Under the pieces are notes generated by a model. That model was not told where the DNA came from and did no database searches. It was given only the letters and a program-made list of their open reading frames with translations. Shown in pieces: positions 44,291 to 51,773 of a stretch of 63,003 nucleotides of DNA. Positions within the stretch are counted from its first letter, which is position 1. Every line of letters begins with the position of its first letter. The stretch lies in the NCBI GenBank assembly GCA_964601895.1, contig CAZROT010000012.1, forward strand, positions 1 to 63,003, given 5' to 3'. The translations under genes and the position numbers were made by a program. This stretch comes from CAZROT01 sp964601895. Its GTDB lineage: Bacteria; Pseudomonadota; Gammaproteobacteria; Enterobacterales; Enterobacteriaceae.

Positions 44291-44643
44291 ATGACGGTAC
44301 AAATTATTCATAACGATGAAGGCAAACCGCAGTACGCGGTAGTACCGTACGACGAATATAAGAAATTGATTAACGCAAAAGATGAATGGGAAGAGCTCAC
44401 CTGGATAGCGTCAAAAAATGATGATGTCACTGTGCCTCATGCCGTAGTGTCTATCATGGTTGACCATGATGTTTCTATCCTTGGCGCATACACAGAGGAC
44501 TGTCTCAGTACGAAGTTGCTGAAAAACTCAATACAGCGCAATCTACCGTATCGCAGTGGGAAGCGTCAGACCGCCCACAAAAACGCACCAGAGAAAAGCT
44601 TGCGGCACTTTACGGCTGCAAGGCAGAACAGCTTATCCCCTGA
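44291..44643 (+). pseudogene. frameshifted XRE-family antitoxin-like regulator
   Basis: The frame from the ATG at 44291 reads MTVQIIHNDEGKPQYAVVPY and VPHAVVSIMVDHDVSILGAY, typical of antitoxin-type regulators with an N-terminal dimerisation segment and a C-terminal helix-turn-helix. After about 44490 that frame becomes nonsense. The next frame then reads RGLSQYEVAEKLNTAQSTVS and QWEASDRPQKRTREKLAALY and stops at 44643 after EQLIP, a complete XRE-type HTH. A deletion of one base (or one plus whole codons) near 44489 explains this. The original frame continues uselessly to 44719. No intact toxin partner is adjacent. Confidence 0.75.
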
Positions 44644-44722
44644 TATCTCTGTTTTTCAGAAAGAGAGGGAAATAAAACAATACGCCGCCGCATTTTGCGC
44701 GGCCAGGCCGGGGCTTTAATCG

Positions 44723-44878
44723 CCTGCCGTGGTTTTTAAGTCAGATAAATACCTTAAAGCGGCATAGTGGATTTTCCCCCGACCAGGGGCAAATGTGAAA
44801 GAGGCAGACATAAAGCCTGCCCCTGTTGCCTGTGCTGCTGGCATTAGCCTGCTGCGTGACGCAGGTGCGTCACTTAAC
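44723..44878. repeat. duplicated 3' flank of effector gene, copy 2
   Basis: About 156 bp matching 43068-43222, with the palindrome GTGACGCA-GG-TGCGTCAC at 44856-44873. It lies 3' of the effector gene at 44930-45496 and immediately after the antitoxin relic. Confidence 0.75.
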
Positions 44879-44929
44879 AGCGAGAGATTAGCGTGATTTG
44901 CGCGCGGGCACCTGCCGTGGTTTGTGGCA

Positions 44930-45496
44930 TCATAAGTGAGGATGCAAGTAGGGTTCTCTGAATCTAGAAGAGACCTCTTTATTATCTAAATAAGCCGCTT
45001 CTAATAGTGCTGCAGAACGGAAATAACCAGATGCGACTATATTGCCTGCGGCACCAGAAATGGTCGCATTATTATCTGAATTTGAATCTAAATCTGACTC
45101 CTGCGATTCTGCCTGCGAACCAGTACTGGCGCGACGGGCGGATGCAGCTGTACTTTCACTTAGCAATCTTACCTGTGCATCTGTACCATTCTGGCCTGCG
45201 TAAAATCCTCCTATACCTTCAGATTTTTTAGTGGAAAAACAACAGAAAATTCTTGTAAAAAATTTGACAATACTCTGCAGGCCTTCGCGTGCGGATGCTT
45301 TCCATGTATTCTGTTTTTGTGTCGCTTGAGGTATATCCGTTGCTATTCTTAAATTTGTGGCACTAGCACGTAAAAATTCTTTATCATGACTTGTAGTTGC
45401 GCTATTCGATTGCCCTGAAATTGTTGGGATAGGTTGCTGCTTACTTAACGCTGCACGTGATCTAAACCAATTAAAAGAACCTGCTACATCTGTCAT
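44930..45496 (-). CDS. small member of the shared-N-module effector family
   Basis: 188 residues. The module WKASAREGLQSIVKFFTRIF-CCFSTKKSEG-FYAGQN (about 65-105) is close to that of the gene at 43363-43884. The C-terminal part differs: a Ser/Asp-rich stretch, then ISGAAGNIVASGYFRSAALL and FREPYLHPHL, with no recognisable domain. The leader GGGGGTGAGAAATG is shared with its paralogues. It is probably a duplicated cassette with a replaced or decayed C-terminus. Confidence 0.6.
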   Translation of the reverse strand: MTDVAGSFNWFRSRAALSKQQPIPTISGQSNSATTSHDKEFLRASATNLRIATDIPQATQKQNTWKASAREGLQSIVKFFTRIFCCFSTKKSEGIGGFYAGQNGTDAQVRLLSESTAASARRASTGSQAESQESDLDSNSDNNATISGAAGNIVASGYFRSAALLEAAYLDNKEVSSRFREPYLHPHL

Positions 45497-45729
45497 TTCT
45501 CACCCCCTGCTATTTAGTTAAATAATTATTCACTGTTACTATGTATTTGTGTTTTTTATCTAAACAGATGATTAAAATCGGTGCTACCATATAACGCTCC
45601 CACTATTTGCGCCTGCCAGGCACAACGCACGCCAGCAAGGCGCTGCAGCCTGATACAGGTTACTTGTCAGCGAAAAAAAGCGAGCAAAAAGTAGTAATAC
45701 AGGTTGAGAAATATGCAGCGCAGGCTGAA
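45497..45729. repeat. copied upstream region of the effector family, copy C
   Basis: About 233 bp matching 43885-44118 and the first part of 40956-41144. The anchor CATATAACGCTCCCACTATT starts at 45588, 92 bp from the start codon, as in copy B. Confidence 0.85.
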
Positions 45730-45829
45730 GTATTTCGTGTGAGATTGACCTCTTTTCTGCTTTTCAGGGCGAAGAAACGGTCAGCAAATTCCTGAAGCTA
45801 GCTGAGATAATGTATTGGGTACTATAGGG

Positions 45830-45860
45830 TTGCAAACTAAAATTGTAATTACATTATACT
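45830..45860 (+). promoter_or_regulatory. candidate promoter of the MazEF-like operon
   Basis: TATACT at 45855-45860 is a good -10 box with TTGCAA at 45830-45835 as a weak -35 (19-bp spacing). Transcription would start just upstream of the antitoxin gene, giving a leader of about 25 nt to the ATG at 45892. Confidence 0.4.
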
Positions 45861-45891
45861 GAGCACTCATATGCCTGTTGAGCGATATTTT

Positions 45892-46143
45892 ATGAGAACA
45901 ACATTACGTAAATTTGGTAATTCGCAAGGTGTGATTATCCCAAAAGCCTTGTTATCTCAATTTGGTTTAAGCCACGAAGTGGAAATGACAGTCACGCAAG
46001 AGGGTATTATGCTACGTAACCCTCAAAATCCCCCAAGGCAGGGTTGGGTCGATGCCAGCCAGACATTGGCAAAAAATAGCGATAATCATCTCGTATGGCC
46101 CGATTTTGCTAATAAAAATGATGAAACAACACTGAATTGGTAA
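45892..46143 (+). CDS. MazE/AbrB-fold antitoxin
   Basis: 83 residues from the ATG at 45892 (an in-frame ATG at 45871 would add seven). The N-terminus LRKFGNSQGVIIPKALLSQF is the swapped-hairpin AbrB/MazE DNA-binding signature, and the C-terminal tail (HLVWPDFANKNDETTLNW) is the acidic, flexible toxin-binding part. It neutralises the toxin encoded 20 bp downstream and usually represses the shared promoter. The pair is a type II toxin-antitoxin module in the accessory island. Confidence 0.88.
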   Translation: MRTTLRKFGNSQGVIIPKALLSQFGLSHEVEMTVTQEGIMLRNPQNPPRQGWVDASQTLAKNSDNHLVWPDFANKNDETTLNW

Positions 46144-46163
46144 AAAACCATTGAGGATTTTAA

Positions 46164-46487
46164 GTGATATCGCTTTCACGAGGTGAAATTTGGTTAGCAA
46201 ATTTAGACCCTACAATAGGGAGTGAAATTCAAAAAACACGGCCTTATGTCGTGCTATCGCCTGCTGAAATGTTGTACTTAAAAACAGTTATTGTCGCCCC
46301 TATGACAACAGGTAATCGCGAGGCACCTTTCCGCGTTGAAATCACCTTCCAGGAAAAACAAGGTCTGATTCTTTTAGACCAGGTTCGTACCCTGGACAAA
46401 GCGCGCCTGGTCAAAAAACCAGGCATACTGAATCCTGCCACACAGATGACAATGCTGATGACACTACGTGAAATGTTTGAGCAATAG
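46164..46487 (+). CDS. MazF/PemK-family endoribonuclease toxin
   Basis: 107 residues from a GTG at 46164 with GAGGA 7 nt upstream. RGEIWLANLDPTIGSEIQKT then RPYVVLS, VIVAPMTTG and LILLDQVRTLDKARL are the conserved MazF/PemK strands, including the RP and catalytic-loop residues. The family cleaves mRNA at short sequence-specific sites. Its length is normal and the frame is intact, so with the antitoxin upstream the module looks functional. The cognate cleavage site cannot be read from sequence. Confidence 0.9.
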   Translation: MISLSRGEIWLANLDPTIGSEIQKTRPYVVLSPAEMLYLKTVIVAPMTTGNREAPFRVEITFQEKQGLILLDQVRTLDKARLVKKPGILNPATQMTMLMTLREMFEQ

Positions 46488-46876
46488 AGGTACAGCATGA
46501 GTATTTCAGCATTGCTCTGAAATGCGATGAATGAGCAATTGGCCAGACAGAACAACTTATCCCCTGATAGCCCCTTTTTAGAAAACACAGGGATGTCACA
46601 CCTGAGTAAGAATCAGGTCAGAAACAGGTAATAATAAGTAAAAATAATTCAGTTTCACAAATTCATCAACATACTGCATAATTCAACACGGCAGGACACA
46701 ATCTCTATCCTCTCTAGGTAATGATACGTCCTGCCTGTAACAACACTGGAGTTATCCAGTGTTGTACATTCTTAAAAGCACCCGTTTGCACATCTAAAGA
46801 CATGCTATCCATGTCCGCTGTACCGCTATTCACTTAATTTATTTTAACGGAATAATTAACCTAATGAGGGATCATC
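46488..46876. other. intergenic region with a small antitoxin-like relic
   Basis: 389 bp. Near 46540-46580 the sequence CAGAACAACTTATCCCCTGA resembles the 3' end of the XRE antitoxin relic at 44623-44643 (CAGAACAGCTTATCCCCTGA), suggesting a second, almost erased copy. The rest is non-coding and leads into the GTG-started gene at 46877. Confidence 0.35.
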
Positions 46877-48328
46877 GTGAATAAACTAACACCTTTCAAT
46901 GAAAACAAAACACCTGCTGCAGCCGCGCACAAAAAATCATTATTGCGTTTAGGATATCAGGATGGCGTCGTACAGCTGTCAGCTACGCTAAGAGCGGGAC
47001 AGCCTGCTTCTGCTTATTCATTTTCGTTGCCCGAATTACCCTCCCTGCTATCACTTGGCAAACAGAAAACATACCGCGTGACCAACCTGGCCAATGAACA
47101 CATTGATATGCAGGTTGCACAGCATTTGAATAAAAATAATTTTCTGTTGTCATTCAATTACCGGGGTAGCGAATACCACTTACTTATTAACACGGATGCT
47201 GCCGGTAACATGACAGGTCTGTCTCTACAATACCTGAACGCAGGCGCAGACTCCTGGCAACAGGCAAATAAATTGCATATTAAACAACCAGCAGTAAACA
47301 CAGTCGTTACCCCTGCCGTAGCGACTTCTCAGCAGAAAACCGCCCTGAGTCTGTGGTATGAAAATGGCAGCGTGCGGCTGACAACCTCACAGGGAATAAC
47401 AGAAGAGCCCGGAAATATTGCCTTCCACCGCAGTGCTTTTGCATTATCTGAGTTGCCTTCCCTGCTGTCCGGGCAACAGCAAACCTACCAGGTAACAAAC
47501 CTTATGGGCGAACACATTGATGTCAATGTTGCCTGGCGCACCAGAGAGCAGGCGTTTCTTTTATTTAATTACGAAAATCGTCAATACGGACTCAAGATTA
47601 ATATGGACGCGGCGGGTAACATGCAAAAGCTGGATCTGCGGGAAAAAATCGCTGACAATCACTGGCACAAGCAGGCCACGCTGGATATGAAATGGGTGCA
47701 ACCGGTAACCAGAAAAAGCGTTTCAGGCATCGATGTTGATGGTGACGGCACCGTTACTGGTGCTAAAATCCACGACTATAATGCCAGCAGATACAACAAA
47801 TTTAACCTGAAGTGGCAGGATAAAACACTGCAAATAAGGGATAATGAAACCAGTGAAGTCTACCTGCTTTCTCTTGCAGAGAAACAATACGAGCAAGCGG
47901 TAACATTGTCATCGGTAACAGGCAGGCATGAGCTGCAAATAGAAAATCTGCGCTGGCATCCTGAAGAATCCGTGTCTGTGGATGATCCTCATTTATTCGG
48001 AAAATTTCGTTTTTCTGCCAATAATGTCTGGCATTACGTGGATATTCACGCCGGGGATAATACCTTTACTGCAAAGCTATATAATGACCTATTCCCCAGC
48101 AAAAAAATAAGTTTAACCCGCTGGAGCTACGAAGCAATGTCACAGGCAACCACGGAGGTATTTACCGCTGCGTCTACAAATCAAAAGACAGCAGCTGCAT
48201 TGCAGTTAGCAGAGATAATGGCAGCATCTCCTGAAAGCAGGGAACAAAACCCCGTGGTGGCTGCTACCCATACTGCAGGTATGCAAAAACCTGTAGCTGC
48301 GTTAATGTCAATGCCATTGACGACGTAA
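46877..48328 (+). CDS. tandem-module protein with a calcium-binding loop, function unknown
   Basis: 483 residues from a GTG with GAGGGA upstream. Two tandem modules of about 130 residues (roughly 20-150 and 155-280) share L-x-x-G/ENG-x-V-x-L, LPSLLS, Q-x-TY-x-VTNL followed by xGEHID, then FNY or YRG and a DAAGNM step; a third, diverged copy is likely at 325-430. Between them GIDVDGDGTVTG (about 285-296) is a good EF-hand or dockerin-type calcium loop. No signal peptide. The Y-x-G-x-x-Y-x-L step resembles part of the protein at 31974-34154. Probably secreted or surface-associated. Confidence 0.65.
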   Translation: MNKLTPFNENKTPAAAAHKKSLLRLGYQDGVVQLSATLRAGQPASAYSFSLPELPSLLSLGKQKTYRVTNLANEHIDMQVAQHLNKNNFLLSFNYRGSEYHLLINTDAAGNMTGLSLQYLNAGADSWQQANKLHIKQPAVNTVVTPAVATSQQKTALSLWYENGSVRLTTSQGITEEPGNIAFHRSAFALSELPSLLSGQQQTYQVTNLMGEHIDVNVAWRTREQAFLLFNYENRQYGLKINMDAAGNMQKLDLREKIADNHWHKQATLDMKWVQPVTRKSVSGIDVDGDGTVTGAKIHDYNASRYNKFNLKWQDKTLQIRDNETSEVYLLSLAEKQYEQAVTLSSVTGRHELQIENLRWHPEESVSVDDPHLFGKFRFSANNVWHYVDIHAGDNTFTAKLYNDLFPSKKISLTRWSYEAMSQATTEVFTAASTNQKTAAALQLAEIMAASPESREQNPVVAATHTAGMQKPVAALMSMPLTT

Positions 48329-48592
48329 TCGCTGCGGTTTTCCTGTATGATTACCGCGCTCATCAAGCGGCACAGTGCGGTAATCCTTCCAGAATAAGGT
48401 GTGAAAAAACCTGATTTTTTGTACTAATAACATCATTAGTGCATTTTCTTAAATGCCGCTGAAGTATGCAGACAATCGGCCAGTATTAAACCACTCAGTC
48501 ATGCCTGCCCTGCCCCAGCATTATTAACTATTACAATAGTCAGTACCGGTGATGATACGTTATTAATCACAATCATTTTTTACAGGACAACA

Positions 48593-49339
48593 ATGATGCA
48601 TAACCGTGCTCTGGAAAATCTGCTCAATACTGAGCTCACTATTAGCGCGTTTGGAGATTATGCGCCTAACGGCCTGCAGGTTGAGGGGTGTGCTGATATC
48701 AGACATATTGTCACCGGCGTGACAGCCTGTCAGGCATTGCTGGACAGAGCCGTAGCGCTAAAGGCGGATGCCATCATCGTGCATCATGGCTGGTTCTGGA
48801 AAAATGAAGCCCCTCAGGTGACAGGCATGAAGCATAAGCGTTTAAAAACTCTGCTGGCGCACGATATCAATCTCTACGCCTATCACCTGCCTCTGGATGC
48901 ACATCCACAACTCGGTAACAATGTACAGCTGGCAAAACAGCTTGGCATCAGCGTACTGCATGCCATTGAACCCCTGATATGGCAGGGCGAATATACCCCG
49001 GCACTGAACGCGGTCGCGCTGCGCGAACATATTGAACAACAGCTGGGGCGTTCCGTGTTACATTGCGGCGATAATGCGCCTCGTGAGGTACGACGCATCG
49101 CCTGGTGCACGGGAGGCGGGCAGAGTTTTATTCAGCAGGCCGCAGCAGCGGGGGTCGATGCCTTTCTTAGCGGAGAAGTCTCTGAACAGACCATTCATAT
49201 CGCCAGAGAGACAGGTATGCATTTTTATGCCGCTGGCCATCATGCTACTGAACGTTATGGTATTAAAGCCTTGGGGGAATGGCTGGCAGAACAGCATCAG
49301 TTTGATGTCACCTTTGTTGATATCCCTAACCCGGCCTGA
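48593..49339 (+). CDS. ybgI: NIF3-family di-metal protein (GTP cyclohydrolase 1 type 2 homolog)
   Basis: A 248-residue protein (E. coli YbgI has 247) with the family's metal-binding blocks: VHHGWFW, HLPLDAHPQLGNN and, near the C-terminus, GHHATER, plus the conserved AWCTGGGQSF. It ends TFVDIPNPA as in E. coli. The protein forms a toroidal hexamer with a di-metal site in E. coli; its physiological role is uncertain. ATG occurs twice in a row (48593 and 48596) after AGGACA. It sits upstream of gltA on the opposite strand, in the same order as in E. coli. Confidence 0.95.
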   Translation: MMHNRALENLLNTELTISAFGDYAPNGLQVEGCADIRHIVTGVTACQALLDRAVALKADAIIVHHGWFWKNEAPQVTGMKHKRLKTLLAHDINLYAYHLPLDAHPQLGNNVQLAKQLGISVLHAIEPLIWQGEYTPALNAVALREHIEQQLGRSVLHCGDNAPREVRRIAWCTGGGQSFIQQAAAAGVDAFLSGEVSEQTIHIARETGMHFYAAGHHATERYGIKALGEWLAEQHQFDVTFVDIPNPA

Positions 49340-49363
49340 AGTAACATCAGCGCTTTTTTAAAG

Positions 49364-49386
49364 GCCATCATACCTGCTGTGATGGC
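49364..49386. terminator. hairpin between convergent ybgI and gltA
   Basis: GCCATCA (49364-49370) pairs with TGATGGC (49380-49386) around a 9-nt loop. It lies between two convergent genes. T-runs are short on both sides, so a bidirectional terminator is plausible but not certain. Confidence 0.5.
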
Positions 49387-49423
49387 GTTTAACGTCAGGC
49401 TGACTAAGTTACCTGGTGACAAC

Positions 49424-50704
49424 TTATTTTTTTAGCTGACTCTTAAAATTACGCCTGGTGTGGCCGGTATATAACTGGCGCGGACGCGCGATTTTACTGC
49501 CATCTTCGTGCATTTCAGTCCAGTGCGCTATCCAGCCAATAGTACGGGCAACGGCAAAAATGACCGTGAACATGGCAGAAGGAATGCCCATGGCCTTGAG
49601 TATAATGCCAGAATAGAAATCCACGTTCGGGTACAGTTTCTTCTCGATGAAATAAGGATCCTTGAGCGCGATGCGTTCCAGTTCCATGGCAACCTCCAGC
49701 AGATTATCTTTCATGTTGAGCTCATTTAGTACTGCATGACAGGTTTCACGCATGACAGTGGCACGGGGATCGTGATTTTTGTACACCCGATGACCAAATC
49801 CCATCAGGCGAAAAGAATCGTTTTTATCTTTGGCGCGCTTGATAAATTCAGGAATATGATCAACGGTGTGAATTTCTTCCAGCATCTTCAGGCAGGCTTC
49901 ATTCGCGCCCCCATGAGCAGGACCCCACAGAGAAGCAATGCCTGCGGCAATACAGGCAAAGGGATTGGCACCGGAAGAGCCAGCAGTACGCACCGTTGAC
50001 GTCGACGCATTCTGCTCATGATCAGCATGCAGGATGAGAATGCGATCCAGAGCTTTTTCCAACACCGGGTTAACCACATAGTCTTCACAGGGTGTTGAGA
50101 ACATCATGTAGAGAAAATTGCCTGCATAGGACAGCTCATTACGCGGATAAACAAAAGGCTGCCCGTGTGAGTATTTGTAACACATGGCGGCGACGGTGGG
50201 CATTTTAGAGATAAGGCGGAACGCGGCGATTTCACGATGACGTTCATTATTCACATCAAGGGAATCATGGTAAAACGCGGCCAGCGCCCCGGTAACACCA
50301 CATAATACGGCCATGGGATGAGAATCGCGACGAAAGCCATGAAACAACCGGGTAATCTGTTCATGAATCATGGTGTGGCGCGTTACTGTTTTTTTGAACT
50401 CTGCAAATTTTTTTGCATCAGGTGTATCACCGTAAAGTAAAATATAACAGACTTCCAGGTAATTTGAATCTCTGGCCAGCTGCTCGATAGGAAAGCCGCG
50501 GTGCAGCAAAACACCGTCGTTACCATCAATAAACGTAATTTTGGACTCACATGATGCCGTAGAGGTAAAACCGGGATCAAAAGTAAAGTAACCTTTTTCG
50601 CCTAAGGCACGAATATCAATGACATCATTACCTAATGTTGGAGCAAGCACATCCAATTTGATGGCAGTATCATTGAGGTTTAATGTCGCTTTTTTATCAG
50701 TCAT
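49424..50704 (-). CDS. gltA: citrate synthase (type II)
   Basis: A 426-residue protein (E. coli GltA has 427) that condenses oxaloacetate and acetyl-CoA. The catalytic His of WGPAHGGANE, the His of GFGHRVYKNHDPRA and the Asp of VDFYSGIILKAMG are all present. The N-terminal domain DVLAPTLGNDVIDIR and TFDPGFTSTASCESKI are typical of the allosteric, NADH-inhibited hexameric enzymes of Gram-negative bacteria. It is divergent from sdhCDAB across 350 bp, the standard arrangement. Confidence 0.98.
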   Translation of the reverse strand: MTDKKATLNLNDTAIKLDVLAPTLGNDVIDIRALGEKGYFTFDPGFTSTASCESKITFIDGNDGVLLHRGFPIEQLARDSNYLEVCYILLYGDTPDAKKFAEFKKTVTRHTMIHEQITRLFHGFRRDSHPMAVLCGVTGALAAFYHDSLDVNNERHREIAAFRLISKMPTVAAMCYKYSHGQPFVYPRNELSYAGNFLYMMFSTPCEDYVVNPVLEKALDRILILHADHEQNASTSTVRTAGSSGANPFACIAAGIASLWGPAHGGANEACLKMLEEIHTVDHIPEFIKRAKDKNDSFRLMGFGHRVYKNHDPRATVMRETCHAVLNELNMKDNLLEVAMELERIALKDPYFIEKKLYPNVDFYSGIILKAMGIPSAMFTVIFAVARTIGWIAHWTEMHEDGSKIARPRQLYTGHTRRNFKSQLKK

Positions 50705-51054
50705 GTTCAGTCTCCTTAGGACCTGATTCTTACTCTTATTTTTTGCTAGTATAGTGAAGATATGCCTTTGGATCTTAATTAAATCGCAGGATCGATTGGG
50801 CTTGTGTCAAAGATTAAGATATTTATTTATTGTAAAATCATATGATTAATTTAATTTAATTTAAATAAATCGTGATCTTAATCACTCTTTAAGGGAAATG
50901 TGACTAATCATATTGTGCGGGAATTGTAATAAGAATGTGAACCCCCTATACTTTCAACAGGCTGATGAGTATTGAGATATTCATTCCTTACGTGTTCCTG
51001 GATTATCACAAAGGTAAACATGAAAAGGAATACTATAATATTTTTGGGTAACCA
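50705..51054. other. gltA-sdhC divergent regulatory region
   Basis: 350 bp, AT-rich with repeated ATTTAA and TTTAAAT steps and no ORF. It must hold promoters for both gltA and the sdh operon. In E. coli this region binds ArcA and CRP. A CRP/FNR-like site is listed separately. Confidence 0.6.
50871..50886. promoter_or_regulatory. CRP/FNR-like palindrome
   Basis: CGTGATCTTAATCACT fits the CRP half-site pattern TGTGA-N6-TCACA at eight of ten positions and also the FNR core TGAT-N4-ATCA. It lies about midway between gltA and sdhC. Which regulator uses it cannot be told from sequence. Confidence 0.5.
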
Positions 51055-51432
51055 GTGAAAAAACAAAGACCTGTAAATTTAGATCTGAAAACCATTCATT
51101 TTCCTGTTACTGCAATCATCTCCATTTTACATCGTGTTTCTGGGGTGATGACTTTTATTGCCGTAGGTATTCTGCTTGGGTTGTGGGGCTGGTCTCTCTC
51201 TTCTGAGGAAGGGTTTGAGCAGGCTATGATGATTATGCACAGCCTGATTGTGAAATTTGTCATCTGGGGCATACTGACTGCCATGGTATTGCATATTTGC
51301 GGTGGCGTACGCCATTTATTGATGGATTTTGGTTATCTTAAAGAGACACTGGCGGCAGGTACCACGTCTGCATGGATAGTGATAGGATTAACCATTGTGC
51401 TGTCAGCTCTGGCAGGAGTCCTGATATGGTGA
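51055..51432 (+). CDS. sdhC: succinate dehydrogenase cytochrome b556 subunit
   Basis: 125 residues from a GTG at 51055; an in-frame TAA lies two codons upstream, so no longer start is possible. KKQRPVNLDLKTIHFPVTAI and SILHRVSGVMTF (with the conserved Ser and Arg near the quinone site) and LHICGGVRHLLMDFG, with the heme-region His residues, identify SdhC. Three membrane helices. It anchors SdhAB to the inner membrane with SdhD and binds quinone. Its stop overlaps the sdhD start by 7 nt. E. coli SdhC (129) begins four residues earlier. Confidence 0.96.
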   Translation: MKKQRPVNLDLKTIHFPVTAIISILHRVSGVMTFIAVGILLGLWGWSLSSEEGFEQAMMIMHSLIVKFVIWGILTAMVLHICGGVRHLLMDFGYLKETLAAGTTSAWIVIGLTIVLSALAGVLIW

Positions 51433-51773
51433 ACAGTGCTTCCGCATTAGGGCGTAATGGTGTACACGATTGGGTATTACTGCGTGCAGCTGCCATTATC
51501 ATCGCGCTGTATGTCCTGTACGTCCTCGGTTTTATTATGACCACGTCAGAGATGACTTATGAGATATGGCATGACTTTTTCACCGGTTATTTTACCCGCA
51601 TTTTCACGATATTAACCCTTTTTGCTGTCCTGATTCACACATGGATTGGCATGTGGCAGGTGTTAACCGACTACATCAAATTACTGGCACTGCGTCTGAT
51701 TCTACAGCTACTGACCGTTATTGTGCTGTTGTCATATTTACTTTATGGAACCATGGTGGTGTGGGATGCGTAA
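51426..51773 (+). CDS. sdhD: succinate dehydrogenase membrane anchor subunit
   Basis: 115 residues, exactly E. coli SdhD length, from the ATG at 51426 in ATGGTGA, which overlaps the sdhC stop. A longer frame from 51372 is open but unconserved. SASALGRNGVHDW at the N-terminus, LIHTWIGMWQVLTDYIK with the heme/quinone-site residues, and three hydrophobic helices define it. Co-translated with sdhC; sdhA begins immediately after the stop. Confidence 0.96.
   Translation: MVNSASALGRNGVHDWVLLRAAAIIIALYVLYVLGFIMTTSEMTYEIWHDFFTGYFTRIFTILTLFAVLIHTWIGMWQVLTDYIKLLALRLILQLLTVIVLLSYLLYGTMVVWDA

Noticed and set aside
51372..51425. Upstream extension of sdhD
   Set aside because: Overlaps sdhC over 54 bp and is unconserved; the ATG at 51426 gives exactly the E. 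coli SdhD length.
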